DNA of 64,000 nucleotides from a bacterium (GCA_030426805.1 JAUHXU010000001.1:480501-544500), one strand, 5' to 3'. Counted from the stretch's first letter, positions 45,498 through 55,282 are shown. Numbers and translations are program-made. Notes: generated by a model from the sequence alone, not told the origin.

Positions 45498-46868
45498 TTG
45501 CGCCTGCTCGTCCCGTCCTCACTGCTCGTCGCGGTGTTTCTCGCGCTGACGCCCGTCACCGCGCAGCAACCGATCGCCTCCGATTGGCTCGCGACCGCCA
45601 TCGGTGCCCCGCTCGCACGCGCGATCGCACTCGAAGCGACTCGCGAGACCGACGGCTCGATTCGCGTTGCGGCGCGCCACGAGCGGTTGGCGCTCGCCTC
45701 GCTCGTCCTGCTCGACGCGCGCGTCGGCGGTCAGCTCCGCCTCACGCCGGACGGTCGCGCCCTCACGGGCGACGTCGACGTCCGCGTCGACGAACTGCAG
45801 GCGTGGCACGGACAGTTGCGGATCGCCGACGTGCGGGCGACGATCGCGATCGGCGCCGAGCGAACGACCGTCACGGCGACCGGCCGCCTCGGGTCGCGGC
45901 CGATCGAGTTCACCGCGACGGTGCGCGGCCGGGTCGACCGCAGCGGCTGGTCGATCGACGGCATGGACGGCACGGTCCGCGGAGACCGCGTCCTCGTCGT
46001 CGATGCCGACGACGTGCGGCTCAGGGCACGCGTCGCGCTCGACTTCACCGCCGATCGCTCCGGGGCGACGATCCGGGGCGAGATCGTCGCGCAGTCGGGG
46101 CGCTACCTCCGTGACGTGCCCGGTCCCGAGACCGGCCGGAGCGTCCGGCTCGGCCCCCCGGCGATCGACGCGCCGTGGGCCGATCGGCTGCGCCTCGACG
46201 TGCGGCTGCGGTCCGACCGCGCACTGACGATCGACAGCCAGACGTTCGCGGCGCAAGTGGTGCCCGACCTGACCCTCGGTGGCACCGCCGCAGCGCCGAC
46301 GCTCGACGGATCCATCACCGCGACGAGCGGTACCTATTTCGCGGTGACCGGGGACATTCCGCTCGAACGGGGCACGCTCGTCTTCTACGAACGCGACCCG
46401 GGGCGCCCCTACCTCGACGCGGTCGCACACAAGCGCGTCGCCGGCTACGACGTGCGCGTCAGTGCGGTCGGCCCGCTCGATTCGTTGTCCATCGGCTACC
46501 ACGCCACGCCGCCGCTGCCGCGCGAGGACGTCGCGTCGCTGCTCGCGTTCGGCGGTCTGCGCAGCGACCTCGACGATCGCGGCGCGGCCGAAGCGGCCGG
46601 CCTGCTCGGGCTTCGCTACGCATACACCCAGCTCTTCCCGCGACGCCGCGGTGCCGACCCGACGTGGTTCGACGACCTGGTCGGGCGACTGGAGATCGAG
46701 ACCGTGCCCGCGCGCACGCCGCAAGACGCGGCGAAACAGATCCGCGCCGTCGTCCGCATCGCGCCCAACCTCTACATCCGCGGTGAACGCGACCGATATG
46801 CGGAGACGAACTTCGACCTGTTGCTCCGATTCCGGCTCGGCCGGCCGGGGGCGTCTCCACAGCGATGA
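45498..46868 (+). CDS. TamB-like protein (C-terminal domain)
   Basis: The 456-residue protein has a signal-like hydrophobic N-terminus and long beta strands, ending in the TamB/DUF490 domain with LTLGGTAAAPTLDGSITATS near 256-275, ERGTLVFYERDP and ASLLAFGGLRSDL near 346-358. It is much shorter than the E. coli TamB of over 1,000 residues, so the long lipid-conducting groove is mostly lost or provided otherwise. The start is TTG 45498 with GGAG upstream. It overlaps the TamA/BamA-like gene by ATGA and so is translated with it. Confidence 0.85.
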   Translation: MRLLVPSSLLVAVFLALTPVTAQQPIASDWLATAIGAPLARAIALEATRETDGSIRVAARHERLALASLVLLDARVGGQLRLTPDGRALTGDVDVRVDELQAWHGQLRIADVRATIAIGAERTTVTATGRLGSRPIEFTATVRGRVDRSGWSIDGMDGTVRGDRVLVVDADDVRLRARVALDFTADRSGATIRGEIVAQSGRYLRDVPGPETGRSVRLGPPAIDAPWADRLRLDVRLRSDRALTIDSQTFAAQVVPDLTLGGTAAAPTLDGSITATSGTYFAVTGDIPLERGTLVFYERDPGRPYLDAVAHKRVAGYDVRVSAVGPLDSLSIGYHATPPLPREDVASLLAFGGLRSDLDDRGAAEAAGLLGLRYAYTQLFPRRRGADPTWFDDLVGRLEIETVPARTPQDAAKQIRAVVRIAPNLYIRGERDRYAETNFDLLLRFRLGRPGASPQR

Positions 46869-48889
46869 TCCGATGCGCGTTCGCGGCGTTTGCCGCCTGG
46901 ATCGCCGTCGTTGCGACGGCGACCGCCCAGATCCACCTGACCGACGACATCCGGGTGCACGTCACCGGCAACGGCCACTTCTCCGCCGCCGCGCTCGTCG
47001 CCGCCGCGCGCGACGAGCTCGACGCGTTCGTCGAATCGGACGCGTCACCGACCGATCTCGACGACGCGGCCGATCGCATTCGGCGCCACTACGTCGCGCA
47101 CGGGTTCCCCGACGCGCGCGTCGACACGAAGCTCGACACCGTCGACGGCATCGTCCACGCGCAACTCGTCGTCTTGGAGGGACCGGCGGTCGAGGTCGCC
47201 GGCACCGATATCGTCGGTGCGACGGCGTGGGAGCCGGCGACGCTGCTCGACGCGATCGAGGCCTATTCCCTGCGCCCCGGGACGCCGTTCGTCCTCCGCG
47301 ACGGCCGCCGCGAGGGGCACGCGATCGAGGTCTGGTATCACCAGCACGGTTTCCGCACCGCGAGCGCGCTCGTGACCGCGGTGCGTGACGCACCGACCCG
47401 CGCGAGATTCACCGTCACGATCGACGCGGGCGATCGCTACACCGTGGACGCGATCGTCGTCACCGGTTGCGAACGGGTGGACGCCGACGTGATCCGCGGC
47501 GCACTCCGTGCGAAGCCGGGCAGCTGGACGACGCCGTGGCTCGCCGACGAAATCCGAAGCCGGACGCTCGATACGCTCGCGAACCTCGGGCACGTGTTCG
47601 CCGAAGTCGAAGTCACCGTGCAGCACGACCGCACGGTGCATCGATCGACGTTCACGATCGCGATCGTCGAGGGCCCGCGCGCCCGCGTCGGCGCGGTCCG
47701 GATCAAGGGCAACACGCTGACCCGCACCGGGGTGATCGCCGGCCGACTCTCGCTCGCGACCGGTCGGCCGCTCACGCAGGACGCGATCTGGCGCAGCGAG
47801 GTCCGGCTCTACGAACTCGGGCTGTTCGAGGGGGTACAGGTCGAGCGCGGCACGTTCCACCCCGACCCCGACGACCCGGACAACGGCGCGCTCGACCTCA
47901 CCGTCGCCGTCGAGGAAACCGATCCGTGGCGCCTCGAGTTCTACGGCGGCTACGGCTCCTACGAACGACTGCGCGGCGGCGTGACGCTTCGGCACTTGAA
48001 CATCTTCGGCACCGGTCGCGTCGCCGAGGCGGGCGTCAACGCGTCGATGCGCAGCCGGCGGATCGAGGGCGCGTTGATCGATCGCATCACGTTCGGACAC
48101 GCGGTGACCGCTCGGCTGGCCGCTGGTGGCGAGCGCCGTGAACTGCCGTCCTACAACCTCGACGAGTTCGAGGCGAGCGCCGAGATCCAGATCGAATGGA
48201 CGCGTCGGATCGACACCCAGTTCGGGTTCGACCACCGCGTATCGGAAGCGACGGACACGCCGACCGGCGACTTCGACCCGAACGAGTCGATCCAGATCTC
48301 GGCGTTGCGTGCGGCCGTGACATGGGATCTCCGGTCGGATCCGATCGAGCCGCGCTGGGGTGCGCTGTTCGGCGCGAGCTACGAGTTCGCGCACCGGGCG
48401 CTGGGCGGCGAACTCGACTTCCATCGCGCCGTCGGCAGTGCACACTACTACCTGCCGCTCGGCGGCAATTGGGGCGCCGCGGTCGCGGCACGCGGTGGCG
48501 TGCTCATTCCGTTCGGCGAGACGACCGCGATCCCGATCCAGGAGCGCTTCTTCAACGGCGGCGAGTCGTCGGTGCGCTCGTTCAAGGACTTCGACCTCGG
48601 TCCGCGCATCGGCACGAAGGCGACCGGGGGCGAGGCCTTCGTCACGCTGAACGCCGAACTGCGTTTCCCGATCTACCGTGCGCTCGTCGGCGCCGCGTTC
48701 GTCGACGCGGGCAACATCCAGCCCGACCACAACGACTTCGGCCTGCGCGACCTCCAGTACGGCGTCGGCGGCGGGCTCCGCCTCCGCACCCCGGTCGGCC
48801 CGATACGCGTCGACGTCGGACACAACCCCGACCCCGGACGCGACGACGACCACTGGGTCGTCCACGTCACCGTCGGCTACCCGTTCTGA
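46865..48889 (+). CDS. Omp85-family outer-membrane protein (TamA/BamA-like)
   Basis: The 674-residue protein has a signal peptide (cut near AQ21), about four POTRA-type segments (about 25-320) and a 16-strand type barrel ending in VTVGYPF with terminal Phe. RFFNGGESSVRSFKDFDLGPR carries the loop-6 motif, here VRSF rather than the usual VRGF. The TamA/TamB pair moves lipids and helps insert proteins in the outer membrane. Because it is coupled to TamB, TamA is the best match; BamA is the alternative. Confidence 0.9.
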   Translation: MIRCAFAAFAAWIAVVATATAQIHLTDDIRVHVTGNGHFSAAALVAAARDELDAFVESDASPTDLDDAADRIRRHYVAHGFPDARVDTKLDTVDGIVHAQLVVLEGPAVEVAGTDIVGATAWEPATLLDAIEAYSLRPGTPFVLRDGRREGHAIEVWYHQHGFRTASALVTAVRDAPTRARFTVTIDAGDRYTVDAIVVTGCERVDADVIRGALRAKPGSWTTPWLADEIRSRTLDTLANLGHVFAEVEVTVQHDRTVHRSTFTIAIVEGPRARVGAVRIKGNTLTRTGVIAGRLSLATGRPLTQDAIWRSEVRLYELGLFEGVQVERGTFHPDPDDPDNGALDLTVAVEETDPWRLEFYGGYGSYERLRGGVTLRHLNIFGTGRVAEAGVNASMRSRRIEGALIDRITFGHAVTARLAAGGERRELPSYNLDEFEASAEIQIEWTRRIDTQFGFDHRVSEATDTPTGDFDPNESIQISALRAAVTWDLRSDPIEPRWGALFGASYEFAHRALGGELDFHRAVGSAHYYLPLGGNWGAAVAARGGVLIPFGETTAIPIQERFFNGGESSVRSFKDFDLGPRIGTKATGGEAFVTLNAELRFPIYRALVGAAFVDAGNIQPDHNDFGLRDLQYGVGGGLRLRTPVGPIRVDVGHNPDPGRDDDHWVVHVTVGYPF

Positions 48890-48918
48890 CGAGCCCGACC
48901 GTCGCGATCGGTGTCGGT

Positions 48919-50118
48919 CTACCCGTTCGCGTGCGGCTTGACCGAGCCGTTTGCCATCAACGCGGCGATCGGCCGGGTCTGCTCGATGTTCTCGAACACG
49001 ATCTTCATCACGACCGCGAGCGGGATCGCGAGCACCGCGCCGATGATCCCCCACAGCCAGGTCCAGAACGCGAGCGCGAGCAGGATCACGAGCGGGCTCA
49101 TGTCGAGGCGACGGCCGGCGAGGCGGGGTTCGACGACGTATGCGACCGCGGTCTGCGCAGCGAGTAGCGAGACCCCGACGAGCGCGGAATACCACACCGA
49201 GTCGAACTGCAGCAGCGACAAGCCCGTCGGGAGGATGCCGGCGACGATGCTGCCAACGAACGGGATGAAGTTCAGCAGGAACGCGAGCACGCCCCACACG
49301 AACGCGAGGTCGACGCCGAACGCCCACAGAATCACGGTGGTCGCGACGCCGATGACGGCACTGACGAGCGTCTTCACGCGGATGTAGGCAGCGATGCCAC
49401 GGTTGATCGCGCCCAGTACGTCGAGGACGCGGCCCGCGCGCTCGGGGAACACGAGATGCACCCGGCGACGCACGAGATCCGCCTCGGCCAGCACGAACAT
49501 CAAGTAGATCAGGATGATGAACCCGGTCGACAGGAAGCCGAAGAACGTGCCGAACAGCGCGGTCGCCACCGACGAGATCCGGCGCGACGCGAGTTCGCGG
49601 CGCACGAATCCCATCAGCCCCTCGCCTCGCTCGTCGACGCCGACCGGGCTCGACAGGCTTCCGTCGTTCGCACCGTGCCGCGACGTCGACGGGTCGAGCC
49701 ACGACAGGTAGTCGTCGATCGTACCGGCCAATTCCCCGAGCCGTGCCGTGTAGCCGTCGGACCGTGCGGCAAACGCACTGACGTTCACCCAGATCGCGCG
49801 CGACAGCACGGTCATCAGCACGATCACGCCGAGCGCGATCACGACGTACGAAGCGATCGGCGGCACGTTGACGCCGACGAGCCCGCGGTGCACGGGGAGG
49901 ATCAGATAGCAGAGCATCGACGCGATCGCGAGTGGCCGGAGGATCGGGCCCAGCTGATACAACACGACGCCGATCAACACCGCGACGAGCAGGCTGAGCG
50001 CCGCGGCGACGAGGCCGGCCGGAACCCTCGGCGTGCCGTCCTCGTCGACGACGGAGAAGAACGACGTCGTGGTACGGCGTCGCGGCGTCGCGGGAGGATC
50101 GCGTTCGGGGTCGCTCAT
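48919..50118 (-). CDS. AI-2E family (PerM-type) transporter
   Basis: The 399-residue membrane protein has about 7-8 helices arranged as in AI-2E proteins. FIILIYLMFVLAEAD occurs near 195-209, NFIPFVGSIVAGILP near 267-281 and SPLVILLALAFWTWLWGIIG near 338-357. Family members include the AI-2 exporter TqsA and Na/H antiporters, so the substrate is open. The N-terminus is charged and proline-rich. It is divergent from the hydrolase by 84 nt and convergent with the TamA-like gene. Confidence 0.92.
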   Translation of the reverse strand: MSDPERDPPATPRRRTTTSFFSVVDEDGTPRVPAGLVAAALSLLVAVLIGVVLYQLGPILRPLAIASMLCYLILPVHRGLVGVNVPPIASYVVIALGVIVLMTVLSRAIWVNVSAFAARSDGYTARLGELAGTIDDYLSWLDPSTSRHGANDGSLSSPVGVDERGEGLMGFVRRELASRRISSVATALFGTFFGFLSTGFIILIYLMFVLAEADLVRRRVHLVFPERAGRVLDVLGAINRGIAAYIRVKTLVSAVIGVATTVILWAFGVDLAFVWGVLAFLLNFIPFVGSIVAGILPTGLSLLQFDSVWYSALVGVSLLAAQTAVAYVVEPRLAGRRLDMSPLVILLALAFWTWLWGIIGAVLAIPLAVVMKIVFENIEQTRPIAALMANGSVKPHANG

Positions 50119-50202
50119 CGTCGTCGATTACACGAGATCGTCGCGCGAGGGTCAACGGCGCCGCGATGGACGCACGGGGGTGATTGTCGTAGGGTCACCG
50201 GC

Positions 50203-51138
50203 ATGTCGATCCGCAGCCAGTGCCGCACGCTGCTCGCCCCAGTCATACACCGCATTCGCGGCACGGTCCCGCCACCCGCCGTGCCGTGGTTCGACGACGT
50301 GGAGACCGACACCGGGCCGGTCCGCCTCACCGGCTGGTTGAGCGTGCCGCCGAACGCGACCGCCGTCGCGATCCTCGTCCACGGTCTCGGCGGCAGCGCC
50401 GACGCCCACTACGCGGTGCGTGCCGCGAGCGCCGCGCACGCGATCGGCATCGCCACCCTCCGGCTCTCGCTCCGCGGCGCCGATCGTCGCGGCGACGGCA
50501 TCTACCACGCCGGGCTGACCGGCGACCTGCACGCGGCGATCGCCGCCGAGGAGCTCGCGTCGTTCGACGCGGTCGCACTCCTCGGCTACTCGCTCGGCGG
50601 TCACACCGCGCTGCTGGCGGCCACCGAGACGCGCGACCCCCGGGTTCGTGCAGTCGCCGCGATCCAGCCGCCGCTCGACCTCGCCGCCGGCCAGGCGCAC
50701 CTCGATCGCACGCGCTTCTACCGCCACTACATCCTCCGCGCCCTGCGGTCGATCCACGCATCCGCGGTCGCGCACGGGCGTGCGGCCGCGGTCGCCGACG
50801 TGCGCCGCATCTCGACGATACGCGAGTGGGACGAGCGCGTCGTCGCACCGCACTTCGGCTTCCGCGACGCGGCCGACTACTACGCACGGGCCAGCGTCGG
50901 GCCGCGGCTCGGGGCGCTTCGCGTTCCGGCGCTCGTCGTCGCATCCCGCCACGACCCGCTCGTCCCGCCCCACACGATCGAGCCGTCGCTCGATCCGGCC
51001 GGCGACCGGGTGGACGTCCGCTGGGTCGCCCACGGGGGCCACGGCGCCACGACGGGACGCGAGCGCCTCGGAGTGGACGGAGCCGTCGGACTCGAAGCCC
51101 AAGTCTTCCAGTGGCTTGCGCACAGTCTGGGCGACTGA
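50203..51138 (+). CDS. Alpha/beta hydrolase
   Basis: The 311-residue enzyme has AILVHGLGGSADAH (oxyanion loop) near 53-66, the nucleophile elbow LLGYSLGGHTAL near 129-140, an acid in SRHDPLVPP near 246-255 and His in AHGGHGA near 279-285. The fold resembles the YheT-like esterases. Substrate is unknown. ATG 50203 begins the conserved N-terminus. It stands alone, followed 96 nt later by the Cys-rich lipoprotein. Confidence 0.9.
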   Translation: MSIRSQCRTLLAPVIHRIRGTVPPPAVPWFDDVETDTGPVRLTGWLSVPPNATAVAILVHGLGGSADAHYAVRAASAAHAIGIATLRLSLRGADRRGDGIYHAGLTGDLHAAIAAEELASFDAVALLGYSLGGHTALLAATETRDPRVRAVAAIQPPLDLAAGQAHLDRTRFYRHYILRALRSIHASAVAHGRAAAVADVRRISTIREWDERVVAPHFGFRDAADYYARASVGPRLGALRVPALVVASRHDPLVPPHTIEPSLDPAGDRVDVRWVAHGGHGATTGRERLGVDGAVGLEAQVFQWLAHSLGD

Positions 51139-51234
51139 GTCCGGAATGGCTCGCACTCCCGCGTTCGGGTGGTATCCTCTTCGCGGGCATCGGACAGCGG
51201 GAACCATCGGAAATCCTGTGGGAGGGATCCACCC

Positions 51235-51663
51235 ATGCGTCTGATCCAACTCGTCTCGCTCGTCGCACTCGTGTGCCTCGCGTTCGGCTGCGCGAGCTCC
51301 GGCCCGAGCGGCGGCGGCACCGACGGCGGCACGGCCTACACGCACTTCTGCGCCTGCGACGCGAAATGCACGTGCAAGACGAGCGCGACCACCGCGGGTT
51401 CGTGTCCGTGCGGCAAGGCGCTCGCGACGAAGCGCGTCCTGCGCACGACCGACGACAGCTTCCAGATCTGCGGCTGCGGCGGCGAGTGCCAGTGCGACGA
51501 GTTGCACGACTCCGACGACGGCGCGTGCCGATGCGGCAAGCCGTTGGCTTCGTTCCCGCGCACGGCTTCGTATACGTGCGGCTGCGACGCGTCGTGCGGC
51601 TGCAAGTCGCAGTCGAACAGCTCCGGCAACTGCGCATGCGGCAAGGCGCTCGTCGCGCGCTGA
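51235..51663 (+). CDS. Cys-rich lipoprotein with three metal-site-like repeats
   Basis: The 142-residue lipoprotein has lipobox LAFGC with Cys19. The mature part consists of three copies of a unit with six cysteines each, spaced CxCxxxCxC, then about 9-10 residues, then CxCGKxL: residues 39-63, 79-104 and 115-139. Unit ends read CPCGKAL, CRCGKPL and CACGKAL. The 18 cysteines are all fixed in pattern, so they probably bind metal or form a disulfide lattice. No family is recognised. GGGAGG lies about 10 nt before the ATG. It is followed convergently by the next gene. Confidence 0.85.
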   Translation: MRLIQLVSLVALVCLAFGCASSGPSGGGTDGGTAYTHFCACDAKCTCKTSATTAGSCPCGKALATKRVLRTTDDSFQICGCGGECQCDELHDSDDGACRCGKPLASFPRTASYTCGCDASCGCKSQSNSSGNCACGKALVAR

Positions 51664-51681
51664 TCGAGACCGACGTTTCCG

Positions 51682-53148
51682 TCATCGCGCGCGCTGCGAC
51701 CGCAGCGCGCGGATGAATCCGCGGCGCGCGGCGACGAGCGCACATCGCTCCGCCGACGCGCCCCGTTCCCGCAACGTCGCGACGTCGAACGACGTCCCGT
51801 GGATCGCCGCGCATCGCACCGCAGCAGCCAACGCAGCGCGACCCTTCGCATCGCGGATCAGCCGATCGACGTGTGCCGGCGTCGCGACATGAGCCAGCCC
51901 GTCCGACGCGAGCGCGCCGCCGAGCGAGAGCAACGCGTCCGCCGCCCCCGTCACGTCGAACCAGCCGGCGAGACGCGCCGCACGACGCCGCGTGTTCGGA
52001 TCGGGATCGTCCCGCGCGATCGCGAGGAGCACGTCGCCGGTGCCGGGCGCGAGCGGCCACGCCACGTCGTAGAGCGCGGCGCCGGTCTCCCAGCGGCCGC
52101 TCGCGACGGACGCGGCGTGAACCGCCGCGAGGCGATCGCGCGCCGCGCGACCGACGGCACGCGCGGCCGTCGATACCGGGCGACGCTCGACCGGCACCGG
52201 CAACCGCTTCACGCCGTCGCGCCCGGACACGATCAGGCCCGAGCGTGACCAGCCGACGATCCGCGTGTTGCGCGACAACGCCACGTCGGCGCGACGCCCG
52301 TCGACCGGGTCCCACCACCGCGCGCCGGCCGGCCCGTCGTGGAGGATCCCGTGGGGGCCGACGTGTCGGATCCGCGCCGGAGCGAGGAGCGCGTGCGTCT
52401 CGCCACGCGTGACGTGCACGAGACGCGCGACGTCGTCGTCACGGACGAACAGCCAATCCCGTGACACGACGTCGATCTCGCCGGTCGCGCCGAGCTGTCG
52501 GCGAGCGCCGGTGCGTTTGTCGATCGCGACGATCGCGGCGTGGCGACCGCCGGCGAACCAGTAGCGGCCGTCGACGAACGACGTGCGACGCCGGTGCCGC
52601 CACAGTGCGGCGCGCCCCTTCGCGATCGGTCGCCGATCGATCGGTCGGTCGGCAGCATCGAGTCGATAGAGCGCGAGCGACGGCGGGCGCCCCGGCTCGG
52701 CGACGAGAATACTCGTCGCATCGTAGCGCAGCAAACGCGTACCGACCGGCGGAACGATCACACGAGGCTCCCGAGACGCGGAGAAGACGTGCACACGACC
52801 ACGCGTCTCGAGAAACACCGCTCCGTGCCGGTCGAGTGCGACCTTCGGCCGCGCGCCGCGCACACGTGGCACGACGCCGATGAGCCGGGCCGCGCGACCG
52901 GGGCGCTGCAGGTAGACCCGCACGGTCGAGCGCGGCACGTGGGGCGCGGCGTCGGTATCGACGACCAACCACGCGAGCAGTGCGCCGTTCGCGACGACGT
53001 CGACCCACCGGCGAATGCGGCGCGCGTCGCCGTCGGGTCGCTCGTGAACCACTGCCGGGGGCGCGAGCGGCTCGGATCGCCACTCCGTTTGCGCCGGGCT
53101 CGCGATTGACGCGACGCCGAGGATGAGAAGGGTTCGTGACCAGTGCAT
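51682..53148 (-). CDS. Secreted protein with propeller-like and HEAT-like parts
   Basis: The 488-residue protein has a signal peptide (MHWSRTLLILGVASIASPAQ). Residues about 30-340 have short strands with Arg/Asp turns, suggesting a propeller. Residues about 340-488 are helical pairs resembling HEAT repeats (VLLAIARDDPDPNTRRRAAR). No family is recognised. Start ATG 53148 was chosen for the signal peptide; the long open frame upstream is antisense to other genes. Confidence 0.75.
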   Translation of the reverse strand: MHWSRTLLILGVASIASPAQTEWRSEPLAPPAVVHERPDGDARRIRRWVDVVANGALLAWLVVDTDAAPHVPRSTVRVYLQRPGRAARLIGVVPRVRGARPKVALDRHGAVFLETRGRVHVFSASREPRVIVPPVGTRLLRYDATSILVAEPGRPPSLALYRLDAADRPIDRRPIAKGRAALWRHRRRTSFVDGRYWFAGGRHAAIVAIDKRTGARRQLGATGEIDVVSRDWLFVRDDDVARLVHVTRGETHALLAPARIRHVGPHGILHDGPAGARWWDPVDGRRADVALSRNTRIVGWSRSGLIVSGRDGVKRLPVPVERRPVSTAARAVGRAARDRLAAVHAASVASGRWETGAALYDVAWPLAPGTGDVLLAIARDDPDPNTRRRAARLAGWFDVTGAADALLSLGGALASDGLAHVATPAHVDRLIRDAKGRAALAAAVRCAAIHGTSFDVATLRERGASAERCALVAARRGFIRALRSQRAR

Positions 53149-53376
53149 GCGGGTAATCCCGCAGCCCCCCGGTATGCGCGGTATCGCGTCTGTAAAACGC
53201 GCCTCGGTCGAACGACTACGGTGAGATCGTATCCATGAGAGATTCCTCAGTTTTTTGTGGCGACGCTCGCGACGTCCGGGATAGCGTGGATTCCGCTGCG
53301 AGACAGTCATGCCGTTTGCGCAGCACGAAGGAAGCCTCGAGTGAGCCTCGAAAGGAAGTCGTAGAAAGGACCTCTC

Positions 53377-54198
53377 ATGCAAACCGTTGCGTACCGACCG
53401 ACCGTCCGTCGGTCCCTGCTCGCGCTCGCGCTCGTCGCGTGCCTCGGCACCGTCGCCTCCGCTCAGTACCCGGCCGGAACCGGTTCCGCCGCCCACGATA
53501 TGGACGACGACACCGCGGCCCTCCTGCTGCATATCCAGCAGAACCACTCGACGTTGACGACGCTCACGTCGCTCGCGACGACGCTCTCGGGACAAGGCGT
53601 GTCGTTTCACGACTTCGTACACGACGTCGAGAACAACAAGAACAACCGTACGATCGGCGAGACGCCGTGTGAGTTCCACTACCTCGTCCGCGCGTTCTTC
53701 GCGACCGGTGACGAAGTGACATCCCAATGGTCGACGCTGTCGACCGACACCGCGTTCGTCGGCCTGTGGAACACGGTCATCGGCGACGGGGCGAAGCTCG
53801 CGGCGCTGTTGCTCCCGACCAACCCCCGCCTCGCCTACCTCTTCCTGAAGTCGACCGAGAGTTTGACGCACAAGATCGACGACGAAGCTGCGGCGATCCT
53901 GCTCTACCTGCAGCAGAACCACGCGACCGAGACGACCGCGATCTCGCTCGCGCAGACGTTCGCGAACACTGCTGCTGCTTACCACTCGTTCTGCCACGAC
54001 GTCGGCAAGTGCCAGAAGCCGTTCACGGGCGTGAAGGCCGAGTACGCCAAGCTCCAGAACGACATGTTCACGCTCGGGATCGAGCTCGTGAACCGCAACC
54101 TGATCCCGAACGACAACGCGCTGTTCGGGCTCACGCTCGGCTTGGTCGGCTACTACACGGCGCACTCCGGCGGCCTGCTCGCCGGCGGGCTGTTGTAG
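53377..54198 (+). CDS. Secreted all-helical protein with an internal duplication
   Basis: The 273-residue protein has a signal peptide ending ASAQ near residue 30. Two similar halves follow: residues 42-84 and 167-209 share DD..AA.LL..QQNH, then a Thr/Ser-rich helix and FHDFVHDV or YHSFCHDV. The matched His57/182, His78/203 and His82/207 and the following Asp may bind metal, which is inference. No family is recognised. It is followed 166 nt later by the choice-of-anchor V gene on the same strand. Confidence 0.83.
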   Translation: MQTVAYRPTVRRSLLALALVACLGTVASAQYPAGTGSAAHDMDDDTAALLLHIQQNHSTLTTLTSLATTLSGQGVSFHDFVHDVENNKNNRTIGETPCEFHYLVRAFFATGDEVTSQWSTLSTDTAFVGLWNTVIGDGAKLAALLLPTNPRLAYLFLKSTESLTHKIDDEAAAILLYLQQNHATETTAISLAQTFANTAAAYHSFCHDVGKCQKPFTGVKAEYAKLQNDMFTLGIELVNRNLIPNDNALFGLTLGLVGYYTAHSGGLLAGGLL

Positions 54199-54364
54199 TC
54201 GGAGGTCCTCTCTCCAAGGCACCGGCTGGCCGCATGCACACGCCGGCCGGTGAGGCCCCGTCCACACGCGGGGTCGTGGTACGCGTGGCGATGCCTTACC
54301 GAACGGGCATCGCCGCGCATTTGAGTTCGGACCCCCTATACCCCGAGCCGGAGACGCAACGCAC

Positions 54365-55282
54365 ATGCGACGCGCACGTTTCACCCTCGCCGCCCTCGCG
54401 GCGTTCTCGATGGTCCCGATCCTCGCGATCGGCAACAGCGGCGGAGCCCCGTCCGGATACACCGGATCGCCGCTCTACCGCAGCGGGGACACCTGCACCC
54501 GGTGCCACATCGGCACCGCGAACACCGGCCCCGGCTCGGTGCGGATCGACGTGCCGGACGCGACCTACGCGCCCGGTTCGATCATCCCGGTCCGCGTCAC
54601 GCTCGACGGGCCGCTGCAGAACCCGACCGCCAATGGCTACCAGATCGTCGCGGTCGAGGACGGCAAGACGTTCGCCGCGCCCGGCTGGACGCTGACCGAT
54701 CCCGTCACGACCCGGATGATCGCCGGCCATCTGATGCAAACCCAGACCGGCAAGGCGCAGACGTCCTGGCACCAGTACTTCAAGACGCCCCCCACCGCGA
54801 CAGGATTCACGATGTGGGCCGCCGGCAACGACGCCGACGGGCGGCTGACGAACATCAACGACCACACCTACACGACCAGCCGCGCGATGACCGCGGGATC
54901 GGTGCCACTGAGCATCAACGGCGCGACGCTCCCCCAACGCGGCGCGTCCGTGACGCTCGACCTCGATGCCCCCGGCGACGCGGGCAAGGTCTACGTGCTC
55001 GCGGCGAGTTTCGGCACTGCCGGGATCCCGGCCGGGCGGCAACGCGTGATCCCGCTCACGCTCGACCCGCTGATGATCGCCACGGCGCGCGGCCTGTTGC
55101 CGATGTTCCGCGGCTACCAGGGCGCGCTCGACGCGTCGGGCAAGGCGACCGCGACGCTCGTGATCCCGAACTTCGCGGCCCTGACCGGGGTGACCCTGCA
55201 CCACGCGTTCGTCGTCGTCGATCCCGCTCAGCCGTTGGGCATCGGCACGATCTCGAATCCGCTTCCGATCCTGCTGTTCTGA
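54365..55282 (+). CDS. Choice-of-anchor V-type secreted protein with CxxCH motif
   Basis: The 305-residue protein has a signal peptide, then GGAPSGYTGSPLYRSGDTC, with a CTRCH haem-binding motif at 44-48. A beta-sandwich domain of choice-of-anchor V style follows (PNTYAPGSIIPVRV-like strands, here YAPGSIIPVRVTL). The C-terminus (GDAGKVYVLAASF, then LDPL, RGYQGALDASGKATATLVIP, ending PLPILLF) resembles the shared module of two other window proteins. A single CxxCH may bind haem or be a fixed disulfide. Role unknown. Confidence 0.85.
   Translation: MRRARFTLAALAAFSMVPILAIGNSGGAPSGYTGSPLYRSGDTCTRCHIGTANTGPGSVRIDVPDATYAPGSIIPVRVTLDGPLQNPTANGYQIVAVEDGKTFAAPGWTLTDPVTTRMIAGHLMQTQTGKAQTSWHQYFKTPPTATGFTMWAAGNDADGRLTNINDHTYTTSRAMTAGSVPLSINGATLPQRGASVTLDLDAPGDAGKVYVLAASFGTAGIPAGRQRVIPLTLDPLMIATARGLLPMFRGYQGALDASGKATATLVIPNFAALTGVTLHHAFVVVDPAQPLGIGTISNPLPILLF

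Noticed and set aside
47045..50155. Minus-strand open frame of 1,036 codons
   Set aside because: It is a shadow of the TamA-like gene and the AI-2E gene, with low complexity and no family similarity.
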